Assembly: GCA_027012135.1 (NCBI GenBank)
Contig: JALUZF010000075.1
Span: 1-35,330 of the forward strand
From: Gammaproteobacteria bacterium
GTDB taxonomy: Bacteria; Pseudomonadota; Gammaproteobacteria; GRL18
DNA length: 35,330 bases
Direction: 5' to 3'
Shown here: one piece after another, positions 18,819-26,635 of the stretch
Layout: each line of letters begins with the position of its first letter
How positions within the stretch are numbered: the stretch's first letter is position 1
Position numbers and translations under genes: made by a program
Notes under the pieces: model-generated
What the model was told of the DNA's origin: nothing
What the model saw: only the letters and a program-made list of their open reading frames with translations
The model's database searches: none

Positions 18819-18857
18819 CAGGGAAATGATATCCGTTAATTAACCGGATTTTCCCTG
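18819..18857. terminator. hairpin at the end of the transglycosylase gene
   Basis: On the plus strand CAGGGAAA (18819-18826) and ATCCG (18831-18835) pair with CGGAT (18845-18849) and TTTCCCTG (18850-18857), leaving a 4-base bulge and a 9-base loop. The transglycosylase stop codon sits in the loop. There is no T-run after it. It probably limits read-through into the ABC module or protects the 3' end. Confidence 0.45.
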
Positions 18858-19457
18858 GCTCACTTCTACTTGCATCAGGCTGTCAATACGCCGGATATAG
18901 TGGCGGGTTTCCGGGGGTGTGTAGGGGGATATTTTTTCCCACTTTTTGACTTCTTCAGGGGGCAGTTTCTGGGTTTCCCTGGCTTTTTTCAGGGCTTTCA
19001 GTACCCGGGTAAAACCAGCATTATAACTCGCAAAGGTAAATTCCAGCCGATCATCCGAAGGCACCTGCCTTTTCTGCCAGCGTTTATAAAGCTGCCGATT
19101 GTAATAAATAGCGGCAGCAATATTCCAGCGCGGTTCTTCTATACGCCCCAGGTTAGGCTGTTTTTTTATAATTTCCTTATAGGTACGGGGCATGATCTGC
19201 ATAATGCCTATTGCACCCGACTTGCTTTTAGCATTAGGATTTAACCTGGATTCAGCAATACCCTGGGCCTTAAACCAGTGCCAGTCAAACCCCGGACCAA
19301 AGTAATGCCTGGTGTTTTTTTTAAAATAACGATCGTATTTTTTAGTCCAGTGTTTATGCTTAACATGCTTATGGGTTTCCGCAAGCAGGTTAACAGGCAG
19401 GGTAAACACCACCAGCCAGAGGAGACTTCGAAATGACAATCTCTGCTGTACAGGCAT
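18840..19457 (-). CDS. lytic transglycosylase (SLT domain), second in window
   Basis: This 205-residue periplasmic murein transglycosylase has an N-terminal signal segment (LLWLVVFTLPVNLLAE). The SLT fold has FKAQGIAESRLNPNAKS with the catalytic Glu, GAIGIMQIMPRTY, and FASYNAGFTRVLKALK. The C-terminal YTPPETRHYIRRI block is typical of MltC/EmtA/MltF-like relatives. A His/Lys-rich stretch (HKHVKHKHW) follows the signal peptide. Its start overlaps the stop of the preceding DUF350-like gene (TAATG), indicating translational coupling. It is not closely similar to the transglycosylase at 2336-3046. Confidence 0.9.
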   Translation of the reverse strand: MPVQQRLSFRSLLWLVVFTLPVNLLAETHKHVKHKHWTKKYDRYFKKNTRHYFGPGFDWHWFKAQGIAESRLNPNAKSKSGAIGIMQIMPRTYKEIIKKQPNLGRIEEPRWNIAAAIYYNRQLYKRWQKRQVPSDDRLEFTFASYNAGFTRVLKALKKARETQKLPPEEVKKWEKISPYTPPETRHYIRRIDSLMQVEVSQGKSG

Positions 19458-19687
19458 TAGTTCAATCCCAGTCCAATCACCAGTCCCATAGCTGTACCAA
19501 TACCAATAAACATGCCCATCAGCATCAGTCCTACGGCCACATTACCATTGGAAAGTTGCTCCGGGATACTGAAACTGACAATATGACTGAATAATTTACA
19601 GCCGAACCACATAAAAAACAGGGTTAAAACACCACCCATACAGGCATATAGAATATTCAGAATTACCGGATCAATATTGTCAGTCAT
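19457..19687 (-). CDS. small membrane protein, half-length DUF350-like
   Basis: This 76-residue protein has two predicted transmembrane helices (about 10-32 and 50-72) joined by a short loop, SIPEQLSNGNVAVG. The loop and the second helix resemble a single repeat of the DUF350 family, whose usual members carry two such repeats in about 130 residues. This copy may therefore act as a dimer. Function is unknown. DUF350 genes often lie beside genes for envelope-active enzymes. Here it is translationally coupled to a lytic transglycosylase, which suggests a role at the same site. A PilZ gene lies 60 bases upstream. Confidence 0.65.
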   Translation of the reverse strand: MTDNIDPVILNILYACMGGVLTLFFMWFGCKLFSHIVSFSIPEQLSNGNVAVGLMLMGMFIGIGTAMGLVIGLGLN

Positions 19688-19747
19688 GCTACCGCCTTCA
19701 AATTAAATGACTTAAAATTATGGGCTGTTCTAATGTAGATATTATTT

Positions 19748-20017
19748 TTATATATCTATAAAGGCCAGGCCAATACCATTATTCTCCACTCGAACAATAC
19801 GCATGGTCAGTACAGGCGCTTCAAAGGGTGTATCCAGTAATTGCACAGTGACCTCACTGCCCACAGGGGGCAGATTAGTAATAGACGACAGCAGGTAAAT
19901 ACCGCCGTCGGAAATATCCCGGGTTTTAACTTCTACTGAGCCAATATCCGGGTGAGTCAATTGCACACTGGAGGTTAATCTGGTTCTTACGTATTTTCGG
20001 TTATCTTTATTACTCAT
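19748..20017 (-). CDS. PilZ domain protein
   Basis: This stand-alone PilZ domain of 89 residues is a cytoplasmic c-di-GMP receptor. The binding signature is intact: RKYVR at residues 7-11 gives RxxxR, and D34-I-S36-D-G-G39 gives D/NxSxxG. The C-terminal strand VRVENNGIGLAFIDI closes the barrel. Its stop is 60 bases upstream of the DUF350 gene, and its start is 11 bases after the tsaB stop, so it may share a message with both. The diguanylate cyclase at 24203-25348 is a nearby potential source of the ligand. The target process cannot be read from the sequence. Confidence 0.93.
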   Translation of the reverse strand: MSNKDNRKYVRTRLTSSVQLTHPDIGSVEVKTRDISDGGIYLLSSITNLPPVGSEVTVQLLDTPFEAPVLTMRIVRVENNGIGLAFIDI

Positions 20018-20028
20018 AATTAATTAAT

Positions 20029-20754
20029 TTAGGCGGGTTGCGGCTTTTTTGCAACATTATCCCGCAGATAAACCGGCCGTACCTGTTCTGCGTTAACTAA
20101 ACAGCCTGAGCGGGCTTCTTTAAAAGCCAGATAAGCAACATCCTGTGCATGAGGAAACTGAAAATCTTTATTCAGTTGTTTGAATTTATCAATAAAGCCT
20201 GTAACTCCTTCCTGGTATTCCTGCCAGCCGCTGCCAATAGCTGCCCAGTGTTCATCAAAACCGTTATTGTGTAATAACTGTAGTAAGGCTTCCGGTTTAA
20301 TCACCTGTTCTGATGTGTGCAGGGACATAAAGCCCTCTTTAAGTTCATAGGCCGCAAAATACATTTCTCCCATACGGGCATCATTGGCCACCAGGATTTG
20401 CGGGAAAGAGGATTGAGCTGAGTCTGATTGACGTTGAACACCCTGGGCCATAGCAGCCAGTGAAGATATCTGGGCGACCGGTAAATTGGCTCCGTAGGAT
20501 ATAGCCTGAACCACACCTGTGGCTACTCTTACCCCGGTAAAAGCGCCGGGACCACGGCCAAAGGCCAGTACATCCATATTATGGATGCTATATCCAGCCT
20601 CCTCCAGTACCGAGTCAATCATGGGTAAAATCAGTTGAGTATGGTTTCTGGGTGCCAGTTCAAAACGCTCAATACAGGAATAATTATCTGTAGTGCCCTC
20701 TAATAAGGCCGCCGAACAGGCATGGGTGGAAGTTTCAAGGGCAAGGATTTTCAT
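20029..20754 (-). CDS. tsaB: tRNA threonylcarbamoyladenosine biosynthesis protein TsaB
   Basis: TsaB is the scaffold partner of TsaD and TsaE, which form t6A at position 37 of ANN-decoding tRNAs. The protein opens with ILALETSTHACSAALL, the ASKHA phosphate-binding-like strand. ELAPRNHTQLILPMIDSVLEEAG, FGRGPGAFTGVRVATGVVQ and ANDARMGEMYFAAY follow. The ATG at 20754 gives this standard N-terminus (241 residues). A longer frame from a TTG at 20814 would add an atypical 20 residues and overlap the helicase gene. It lies 53 bases downstream of the helicase stop; the same dinG/yoaA-tsaB order is common in gammaproteobacteria. Confidence 0.96.
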   Translation of the reverse strand: MKILALETSTHACSAALLEGTTDNYSCIERFELAPRNHTQLILPMIDSVLEEAGYSIHNMDVLAFGRGPGAFTGVRVATGVVQAISYGANLPVAQISSLAAMAQGVQRQSDSAQSSFPQILVANDARMGEMYFAAYELKEGFMSLHTSEQVIKPEALLQLLHNNGFDEHWAAIGSGWQEYQEGVTGFIDKFKQLNKDFQFPHAQDVAYLAFKEARSGCLVNAEQVRPVYLRDNVAKKPQPA

Positions 20755-20807
20755 TAAATAAGAAGTCGTAATATTGTTGTTTTTATAAAACCTTATTCTA
20801 AACGCTA

Positions 20808-22835
20808 TCAGCAAAAAGTAAACCTTTGCTGCAGCTGTTCAAATTCTGTTGCAAGCGGCATATCCGGTAAACTGGCTCTTAAATAATAGCCGTAGCTTTT
20901 GTTCACCAGGCGCGGATCGGCAATAACCAGTATGCCGGTATCGTTAATATCCCGGATTAAACGCCCGGCGCCCTGTTTTAATGCCATTGCGGCCTGGGGT
21001 AGCTGCAGTTGATAAAAGGCATTGATGCCCTGCTGCTGCAGATAATTAATACGTGCCTGCAGCACCGGATCAGCGGGAGACGCAAAGGGCAGTTTGTCCA
21101 GTACTACACAGGACAGCGCCTCACCTTTCACATCAACCCCCTCCCAGAAACTGCTGGTGCCCAGAAGTAGCGCATTTTGTGTTTGTTTAAAACAGCTGAC
21201 CAGCTGCTGTTTAGGCGCATCTCCCTGTACCAGCAATACCAGGCCGGAATCAGATAACAACTGCCGGGCTTCATGCATGGCTTTATAGGAAGTAAACAGC
21301 AGAAATGTTCTCCCTTTTAATCCATGTATCAGCGGCAGAACATCTTTTATCAATGCCCGGGTATAATTGGGTTCATCCGGCATGGGCATATTGGGGGGCA
21401 GGTATAAAACCGCCTGTTTTGAATAGTTAAAGGGGCTGTCATAGCAGGCGAAACTGGCCTGGTTTAAACCCAGCTCGGTCGCAAAATAATTAAACCGGGC
21501 AGCCAGTCTGTCCTGTTCTGATACCTGCTCTAATGAATCCTCAATAAGTCCGGTAATGTTAATAGTCAGGGTGGCGGAAGTAAATACCCAGGCGGATTTT
21601 TGCTGTGCTATATGGTCTTTGAACTGCTCGCCAATCATTAAGGGAGTCGAATGAATTTCAAAGCCTGTTCTGCTGCATTCAAACCAGTGAATATTTGCCT
21701 GTTCAGTAGCATCCTGGCCATTGGGCTGTTCATTAAGACCAAGTGTATTAAAAGTAGTCAATAACTGCTCGGCTCTATGAGCAAAGTGCTCCAGTATCTC
21801 ATTAACGGGAGCCAGTTTTGCCAGATGATTTCCCAGTTTACTGAATACATAAGTGACTTCATCCAGCATTGGTTTTACAGCATTCTGTACTTCCTGCCAG
21901 CGGCCCCGCTGTTTATAGCGACTCAGTACCAGACTTAAATCATCCAGTAAGCGGTTTATATCCTCACTAAGATGTTTAAAGCTTTCACCAGAGGATGGCT
22001 GGTTTTTAAGTTCCTTACGGACATCATGCAACAGGGCTTTAATTTGCTTTGAAGATATATGTTGAGAAAAAAATCGACCTGCAATATCCGGCAGCTGATG
22101 AGCTTCATCAATAATATAATTCACGGCATCGGGCAGAATATCCCCCAGCGCGTCTTTTTTTAAACTGAGATCAGCCATCAGCAGGTGATGGTTAACAATA
22201 ACAATATCCGCCGATAAGGCCTGTTCTCTGGCTTTGAGCACATAACAGTGTTCATGTTCCGGGCAATGAGTCCCCAGGCAGTTTTCTGTCGTTGAAGTCA
22301 CTATGGGCCAGACGGCTGACTGCTCCTTCAGCATGGTAAATTCTGACCGATCGGCAAAACGGGTCTGCCCGAGGTGTTTTTTCAGCTTGTGCAGATCCGA
22401 CTGGAGCTGTTCATCATACCAGGATTCACTGGCTGATTGTTCCAGACGGTACAGGCAGACATAGTTTGACCGGCCTTTAAGGAGACTAATATTAACCTTA
22501 CGCTGTAATACCGGTTCCAGAGCCTTTACAATTAAGGGTAAATCTTTATAAAACAGCTGATCCTGCAGGTTTCGGGTACCGGTACTGACGATGGTCTGTT
22601 GCGAGGATAATAAAGCCGGCACCAGATAGGCAAAGGTTTTGCCGGTACCTGTTCCTGCTTCACATAGCAGGATTTTTGAGTTTTTCGTGTTGAGTAGAGT
22701 ATTACTGACTGCGGATGCCATTTGCTGCTGGGCCTCACGGGGACGATAACCCGGAATAACATCCGACAGAAGGCCATTCTGAGCAAATATAGCCTGCAGC
22801 TGAGTATTGAACGGTTCGGCAGCCGGAGTGCTTAT
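20808..22835 (-). CDS. yoaA: YoaA/DinG-family ATP-dependent DNA helicase with non-canonical start
   Basis: This XPD-like superfamily 2 helicase with an iron-sulfur cluster is of the YoaA type, involved in DNA repair. Walker A is EAGTGTGKT. Four cluster cysteines lie in the segment CLGTHCPEHEHC plus an upstream Cys (NYVCL). The DEAH-like box is IDEAHQLPD. Helicase motifs V and VI include SSFWEGVDVKGE and LKQGAGRLIRD. The first ATG (22719-22721) is internal, because the sequence directly upstream, open in frame, reads VIPGYRPREAQQQM, the conserved YoaA N-terminus. No ATG, GTG or TTG lies before the next in-frame stop. An ATA at 22835, 8 bases after AGGAG, is the likely start (675 residues); a CTG at 22799 is the alternative. 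Confidence 0.9.
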   Translation of the reverse strand: MSTPAAEPFNTQLQAIFAQNGLLSDVIPGYRPREAQQQMASAVSNTLLNTKNSKILLCEAGTGTGKTFAYLVPALLSSQQTIVSTGTRNLQDQLFYKDLPLIVKALEPVLQRKVNISLLKGRSNYVCLYRLEQSASESWYDEQLQSDLHKLKKHLGQTRFADRSEFTMLKEQSAVWPIVTSTTENCLGTHCPEHEHCYVLKAREQALSADIVIVNHHLLMADLSLKKDALGDILPDAVNYIIDEAHQLPDIAGRFFSQHISSKQIKALLHDVRKELKNQPSSGESFKHLSEDINRLLDDLSLVLSRYKQRGRWQEVQNAVKPMLDEVTYVFSKLGNHLAKLAPVNEILEHFAHRAEQLLTTFNTLGLNEQPNGQDATEQANIHWFECSRTGFEIHSTPLMIGEQFKDHIAQQKSAWVFTSATLTINITGLIEDSLEQVSEQDRLAARFNYFATELGLNQASFACYDSPFNYSKQAVLYLPPNMPMPDEPNYTRALIKDVLPLIHGLKGRTFLLFTSYKAMHEARQLLSDSGLVLLVQGDAPKQQLVSCFKQTQNALLLGTSSFWEGVDVKGEALSCVVLDKLPFASPADPVLQARINYLQQQGINAFYQLQLPQAAMALKQGAGRLIRDINDTGILVIADPRLVNKSYGYYLRASLPDMPLATEFEQLQQRFTFC

Positions 22836-23344
22836 AAACTCAGCTCCTGTTCATTTTTTGCCCAGTCCCGGCTCCAGGCCAGCGTGGCAATTTTTCTAAA
22901 CCGAGCCACGGTCATGGCGCCTTTTCTGGCTTTCTTACTGGTTTTGTCCACCATATTGTCCGTCAGTGTGGCACGGTCAATTTCATAAATTTCAAACGGC
23001 TCGTAATCATCATCCAGCAACACCAGAACCACGCTGTCCCAGTTCTGTTCCAGTTTAAGCTGGCCTATACGCTGAGTATTTTTTGAGTCAGAAAACATGG
23101 TACGCCCCTTGATCTGCACACGGTCACCCTGTAGATCACCGGATTTTTCCGTACCGACCGCCTCATAACCACTCTGATCCGGTGCCGGTGCCAGATGTAA
23201 CAGGCGAATCGCATCATAAACGGATATTTCATTACTGACCCCGGGCATGGTTTTACCGGTGGCACGTCGATAATTAGCTGCCAGCTGTCTGGCCTGCTGC
23301 ATAAGTACATCGACTGAATAGGGATTATCGGTGTTCTGGGTCAT
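22832..23344 (-). CDS. conserved protein, DUF6998-like
   Basis: This 170-residue soluble protein has an N-terminal helical part (SVDVLMQQARQLAANYRRATGK). A middle segment with VSNEISVYDAIRLL follows, then an alpha/beta core (VQIKGRTMFSDSKNTQRIGQLKL and WDSVVLVLLDDDYEPFEIYEID). It ends with a basic helix (KKARKGAMTVARFRKIATLAW). I recall this arrangement from the DUF6998 group; the Glu...Asp...QIKGR pattern suggests a restriction-endonuclease-like fold, but that is inference. The function is unknown. The stop codon overlaps the proposed ATA start of the helicase gene, and AGGAG for the helicase lies within this coding sequence. The pair is therefore translationally coupled, which hints at a nucleic acid role. 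Confidence 0.75.
   Translation of the reverse strand: MTQNTDNPYSVDVLMQQARQLAANYRRATGKTMPGVSNEISVYDAIRLLHLAPAPDQSGYEAVGTEKSGDLQGDRVQIKGRTMFSDSKNTQRIGQLKLEQNWDSVVLVLLDDDYEPFEIYEIDRATLTDNMVDKTSKKARKGAMTVARFRKIATLAWSRDWAKNEQELSL
22844..22848 (-). promoter_or_regulatory. Shine-Dalgarno pointing to an ATA start
   Basis: AGGAG (22848-22844, minus) lies 8 bases before ATA at 22835-22833. It lies far from the internal ATG at 22721 and 44 bases from the CTG at 22799. It supports initiation of the helicase at the DUF6998 stop overlap. Confidence 0.55.
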
Positions 23345-23449
23345 GAATAGTGAATCTGATGATTATTCCGGTGTTTTTATAAGCAATGACGGCTATTCTA
23401 TCAGCAAAACCCGCTTAATTCGCCCTGAAAACCTGGTTTGAGGTGGAAT

Positions 23450-24115
23450 TTAATCAAAAAAACGGGTAAAAGCCGTATAATCTTCCCGCTCAGTCCGGTA
23501 ACTGTTTACAGCCGCAGAAGTATCTTCATATCCCAGGGCCATACCGCAGATAAGTACTGTATCCTGATCATAACCCAGATGTTGTTTAACAATATCCGGA
23601 TATTCGGCCAGGGCCGCCTGAGGACAGGTAGCCAGCCCCTGATCCACAGCCGCCAGCATAACAGACTGCAGGAACATGCCGTAATCCAGAAAAGTACCTT
23701 TTTCTGCCATAGCATCGACAAAAAAGAACAGCGCAACCGGTGCCTCAAAAGCACGGTAATTGGCCGCCCATTGATCTTTCTGGCGTTGTTTGTCCTCACG
23801 GGTAATATTTAAGGCTGAATACATTTTCAGGCCGCAGGCCTTACGGCGGCTTTTATAGGGCTCAGTCCACTGGGTGGGATAATACTGGTAATCCAGTTCG
23901 GTCTTTCGCCCAGTACGAAAGGCCTGTTCCAGTTGTTCATCCAGTAACTGTTTAGTGTTACCCCGAACAACCGCCACCTGCCAGGGCTGAGTATTGACGC
24001 CAGAGGGGGCATGACGGGCCAGATCCAGAATTTTCTGGATTTTTTCAGCTTCAACCGGGATGTCGAGATAAGCTCGGGTGGATTTACGTTGTAAAATGGT
24101 GTCTTTAAATTGCAT
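23450..24115 (-). CDS. nitroreductase family FMN oxidoreductase
   Basis: This 221-residue FMN-dependent enzyme belongs to the nitroreductase superfamily, homodimeric NAD(P)H oxidoreductases of nitro compounds, quinones or flavins. The N-terminal RKSTRAYLDIPVEAEKI and ARHAPSGVNTQPWQVAVVRG supply the FMN-phosphate contacts. FLDYGMFLQSVMLAAVDQGLATCPQ and LICGMALGYED are the later family blocks. The length is standard for the NfsB/PnbA-like group. It is apparently monocistronic, with about 105 bases to the DUF6998 gene downstream. The substrate is not inferable. Confidence 0.94.
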   Translation of the reverse strand: MQFKDTILQRKSTRAYLDIPVEAEKIQKILDLARHAPSGVNTQPWQVAVVRGNTKQLLDEQLEQAFRTGRKTELDYQYYPTQWTEPYKSRRKACGLKMYSALNITREDKQRQKDQWAANYRAFEAPVALFFFVDAMAEKGTFLDYGMFLQSVMLAAVDQGLATCPQAALAEYPDIVKQHLGYDQDTVLICGMALGYEDTSAAVNSYRTEREDYTAFTRFFD

Positions 24116-24202
24116 GTCGGATTCTTATTATTAATTGTAGCTATTCAGCCGATGCCACCGCAACTGAGTGTGGATACAGTTGCTCTAAAGGAATTTTATT
24201 TT

Positions 24203-25348
24203 TTAGTTATGACCAGAAACTGTATCCGGGACATCTATAGAAGAAGTCAGCGCCAGCAGGCCGGCATTAATGGCACGGTTACGCCCCATTTCCTTGGCAT
24301 CATACAAAGCCTGATCCGCACTTGCAAGCAGCTTAAGTCCAAGCTCCCGAATATCCTCAAAACACTGTTTGCTTTCAATAGTAGATACCCCGGCAGAAAT
24401 GGTAATTGTCAGAAACACATTTTTATCAATCACTACCCGACTGCGGTTAACGGCATTAATAATACGCTGAGCCACCATCATAGCTTCTTCATTGCCGGTA
24501 TCTGGTAATAACACGGCAAATTCCTCACCACCGTAACGGGCCAGAACATCATGGGTTCGTAACACACTTTGCACTCGCTGAGCCACCTGGCGCAGCACAT
24601 CATCACCGACGCCATGACCATAGTTATCATTAACGGATTTAAAATGATCAATATCCAGGAATACACAGGAAATAGACGTTCGGGAACGATCTCGCCGGTT
24701 CAGTTCTTCTGGCAGGCGCTGGTCAAAGAAACGGCGGTTGCGTACCCGGGTCAGAGGATCTGTAAAGGTACTTTGTTTTAAACGTTCCAGGTTCAGAGCA
24801 TTTTCCACACACACAGCCATAATAAAGGACAGCCGTTGCAGGAAATCACTGGAAGCATGGGGCTGAAAACGATTAATATTCCGGCTGCCGCAGCAGAACA
24901 CACCGATTTTTTTGCCCCGTCGAATTAAGGGCAGAACTGCAATAGAAGCAATACCGGGTTTATCCATTAACCACTGGTGTTTAGAACTCTGATAGGTATC
25001 TGTGCAGATTTTCGAGGACATGTACTGCAGCTTTTCCAGCTCCACAGGAAAATTCAGCAGGGTCAGAAAATTATATTCAATGGATTCAAGAGTGGTTTCC
25101 GGGATTAAACGGCGCAGTGATAAGTCACTGTCTTCAAGCAGCAATGTGCAGGCATCCAGTTTAAAAAGTTGCATATAATCATGGCCGATAATTCTCAGCA
25201 AATCTTCAATGGATTCTGCAGCCATCAGTTTAAATTCTATGGCTTCAAAACGTTCAAGTTTTTTCTGGTTTTCATGCGCATTAAATAATAACGCTTCCAG
25301 TTGAGCTTTTAGACGCTGTGTTTCGTTCGTTTTATCAACGATTCCCAT
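24203..25348 (-). CDS. diguanylate cyclase with N-terminal GAF/DUF484-like sensor
   Basis: This 381-residue protein makes c-di-GMP from two GTP. The N-terminal 190 residues are a GAF-like sensor resembling DUF484 (ALLFNAHENQKKLERFEAIEFKLMAAESIEDLL, then IASIAVLPLIRRGKKIGVFCCGS). The GGDEF domain follows: DPLTRVRNRRFFD, FLDIDHFKSVNDNYGHGVGDDVL, then the A-site GGEEF at residues 273-277. An allosteric I-site RxxD (RTHD, 264-267) lies five residues before it. Both are intact, so product-inhibited cyclase activity is expected. The ATG at 25348 is chosen; a longer frame begins with TTG at 25420 and lacks support. The PilZ receptor at 19748-20017 is a candidate reader of the signal. Confidence 0.94.
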   Translation of the reverse strand: MGIVDKTNETQRLKAQLEALLFNAHENQKKLERFEAIEFKLMAAESIEDLLRIIGHDYMQLFKLDACTLLLEDSDLSLRRLIPETTLESIEYNFLTLLNFPVELEKLQYMSSKICTDTYQSSKHQWLMDKPGIASIAVLPLIRRGKKIGVFCCGSRNINRFQPHASSDFLQRLSFIMAVCVENALNLERLKQSTFTDPLTRVRNRRFFDQRLPEELNRRDRSRTSISCVFLDIDHFKSVNDNYGHGVGDDVLRQVAQRVQSVLRTHDVLARYGGEEFAVLLPDTGNEEAMMVAQRIINAVNRSRVVIDKNVFLTITISAGVSTIESKQCFEDIRELGLKLLASADQALYDAKEMGRNRAINAGLLALTSSIDVPDTVSGHN

Positions 25349-25567
25349 AACTGAACCTGTTTTATAACTACTACTCCATTCTAGTACAAACAACAGGGAT
25401 TTACACAAATTAGCACACAAAAAATCACATTCAGCCGGTTATTCTGTATTATTTTTCTGACACATATCTCATCCACAATCCTACAGCTCTCTGTAGTAAT
25501 ACCTGTCCTGAAAGTCAGCCATTTTTTATTAATATAATCACCAGGAATAATAAAAAGGATTTTTACT
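25349..25567. promoter_or_regulatory. divergent promoter region, cyclase / pseudopilin
   Basis: These 219 bases separate two divergent genes. TATAAT at 25533-25538 (+) is a candidate -10 for the pseudopilin gene, without a good -35. AAAGGA lies about 8 bases before its ATG. Nothing else is recognisable. Confidence 0.4.
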
Positions 25568-26119
25568 ATGACCCGTAACATATCTTTACCATCCTGTGGT
25601 TTCAGCCTGGTTGAAATGCTTATTGTGGCAGCCATAATTGGTATTTTAAGCAGTTATGCCCTGCCTTCTTTCAACAGGCTGGTAAACAGTAATCGCCAGA
25701 ACACGGTATTACTACAATTGTTTAGTCATCATCAACTGGCTCGCTCAGAAGCCATTAAACAGAACCAGTCCATTATTTTATGCAAATCAGACAACGGCCA
25801 GCAATGTACGCCTTCTGCTCACTGGCATAACGGCTGGATTGTATTTGCCGATAGGGACAACAATAAACAACTAAGTGGTACCGAGCTGCTGATTTACAGT
25901 TTCCAGAACCAAAATCCTTCTTTATCCTTAAGTTACAGAGGATTTGGGTCACATAATTATATCCGTTATTATCCCGATGGACGAAGCAGCACCAATGGCA
26001 GTTTTATTTTATGTACTCCACAGGGCGATATTACAGCCCGCAGCCTGATTATTTCCCGTACAGGAAAAGCCCGCCTGTCATCAAAAAATGCCAGTGGTGG
26101 TGCCCTGAAATGTGGTTAA
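25568..26119 (+). CDS. type IV pseudopilin, FimT/GspH family
   Basis: This 183-residue prepilin-like protein carries the class III leader and N-methylation motif GFSLVEMLIVAAIIGILSSYALPSF. Cleavage falls after Gly11 and the conserved Glu is at +5 of the mature form. The rest is a FimT/GspH-like beta domain with paired cysteines (ILCKSDNGQQC and FILCTPQG) and a C-terminal Cys close to the stop. Such minor pseudopilins prime type IV pilus or type II secretion filaments, and some FimT proteins bind DNA during uptake. No other pil genes lie nearby. Its TAA stop falls inside the target duplication of the inserted element that follows directly. Confidence 0.9.
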   Translation: MTRNISLPSCGFSLVEMLIVAAIIGILSSYALPSFNRLVNSNRQNTVLLQLFSHHQLARSEAIKQNQSIILCKSDNGQQCTPSAHWHNGWIVFADRDNNKQLSGTELLIYSFQNQNPSLSLSYRGFGSHNYIRYYPDGRSSTNGSFILCTPQGDITARSLIISRTGKARLSSKNASGGALKCG

Positions 26120-26120
26120 A

Positions 26121-26296
26121 CCTAAATAAATCAGTTGAATCGTAGCGAGAATGATCAGAGTGCTGAAGATACAAGGATTTACAGGTTATTTTGGCTTTAT
26201 TCGTACTCACAGTACGGGTGAAATCAAAATGTTCTGGAAAGCCTTGTAGATTCAGTGCTATGGACATTCACAGTAGGTTCAACTGATTTATTTAGG
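26121..26296. mobile_element. MITE-like palindromic insertion, copy 2
   Basis: This 176-bp copy has perfect 19-bp terminal inverted repeats (CCTAAATAAATCAGTTGAA and its complement). The flanking direct repeats are TTAAA (26116-26120 and 26297-26301). By eye it matches copy 1 (3739-3915) except for a handful of substitutions and a changed apex, where CGTAG/CTACG becomes CGTACT/AGTACG with pairing kept. No transposase or open frame of note lies inside. It lies one base after the pseudopilin stop codon. Confidence 0.92.
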
Positions 26297-26354
26297 TTAA
26301 AGTAACATGGATTAAATGTAAAATTTAAAAAACTCATATTTTAAAAAATGTTGC

Positions 26355-26382
26355 TTGACATTAAATTTAAAATCAATAGAAT
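26355..26382 (+). promoter_or_regulatory. sigma-70-like promoter of tRNA-Asn
   Basis: TTGACA (26355-26360), a 16-base AT-rich spacer, and TAGAAT (26377-26382) precede the tRNA by about 55 bases. Confidence 0.8.
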
Positions 26383-26437
26383 ATGCATCGTTGTCCAAGA
26401 GCGATGTCTCAATGACTGACTCAAAGACAAAAACTAT

Positions 26438-26512
26438 TCCCCAATAGCTCAGCGGTAGAGTAGGTGACTGTTAATCACTTGGTCGCATGTTCGAATCATG
26501 CTTGGGGAGCCA
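26438..26512 (+). tRNA. tRNA-Asn (GTT anticodon)
   Basis: A full cloverleaf is visible. The acceptor stem is TCCCCAA / TTGGGGA, the D-arm is GCTC/GAGT, and the anticodon stem is GGTGA/TCACT with loop CTGTTAA giving anticodon GTT. The T-arm GCATG/CATGC encloses TTCGAAT. CCA is encoded in the genome. The total is 75 bases. Confidence 0.97.
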
Positions 26513-26518
26513 AACACT

Positions 26519-26557
26519 AAAACCCTTGTATATCCAGTTGATTGCAGGGGTTTTTTA
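26519..26557 (+). terminator. rho-independent terminator after tRNA-Asn
   Basis: AAAACCCTTG (26519-26528) pairs with CAGGGGTTTT (26545-26554) with one wobble or mismatch, across a 16-base loop. A run of six T (26551-26556) follows. Confidence 0.8.
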
Positions 26558-26635
26558 TTGGTTATTTTAAATAAAACTTAAAACAATACTATTTATAAAT
26601 ATTGATATCATCTTTAAGCGGAAAGGATGCAAAGC

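Noticed and set aside
26049-26267. Minus-strand frame across the second MITE copy
   Set aside because: The frame exists only by chance across the pseudopilin end and the palindromic element; it has no ribosome binding site or family features.
26438-26512. tRNA-Asn as an integration site of a genomic island
   Set aside because: No integrase, no repeated tRNA 3' end nearby, and the downstream genes are ordinary core genes such as mutS.
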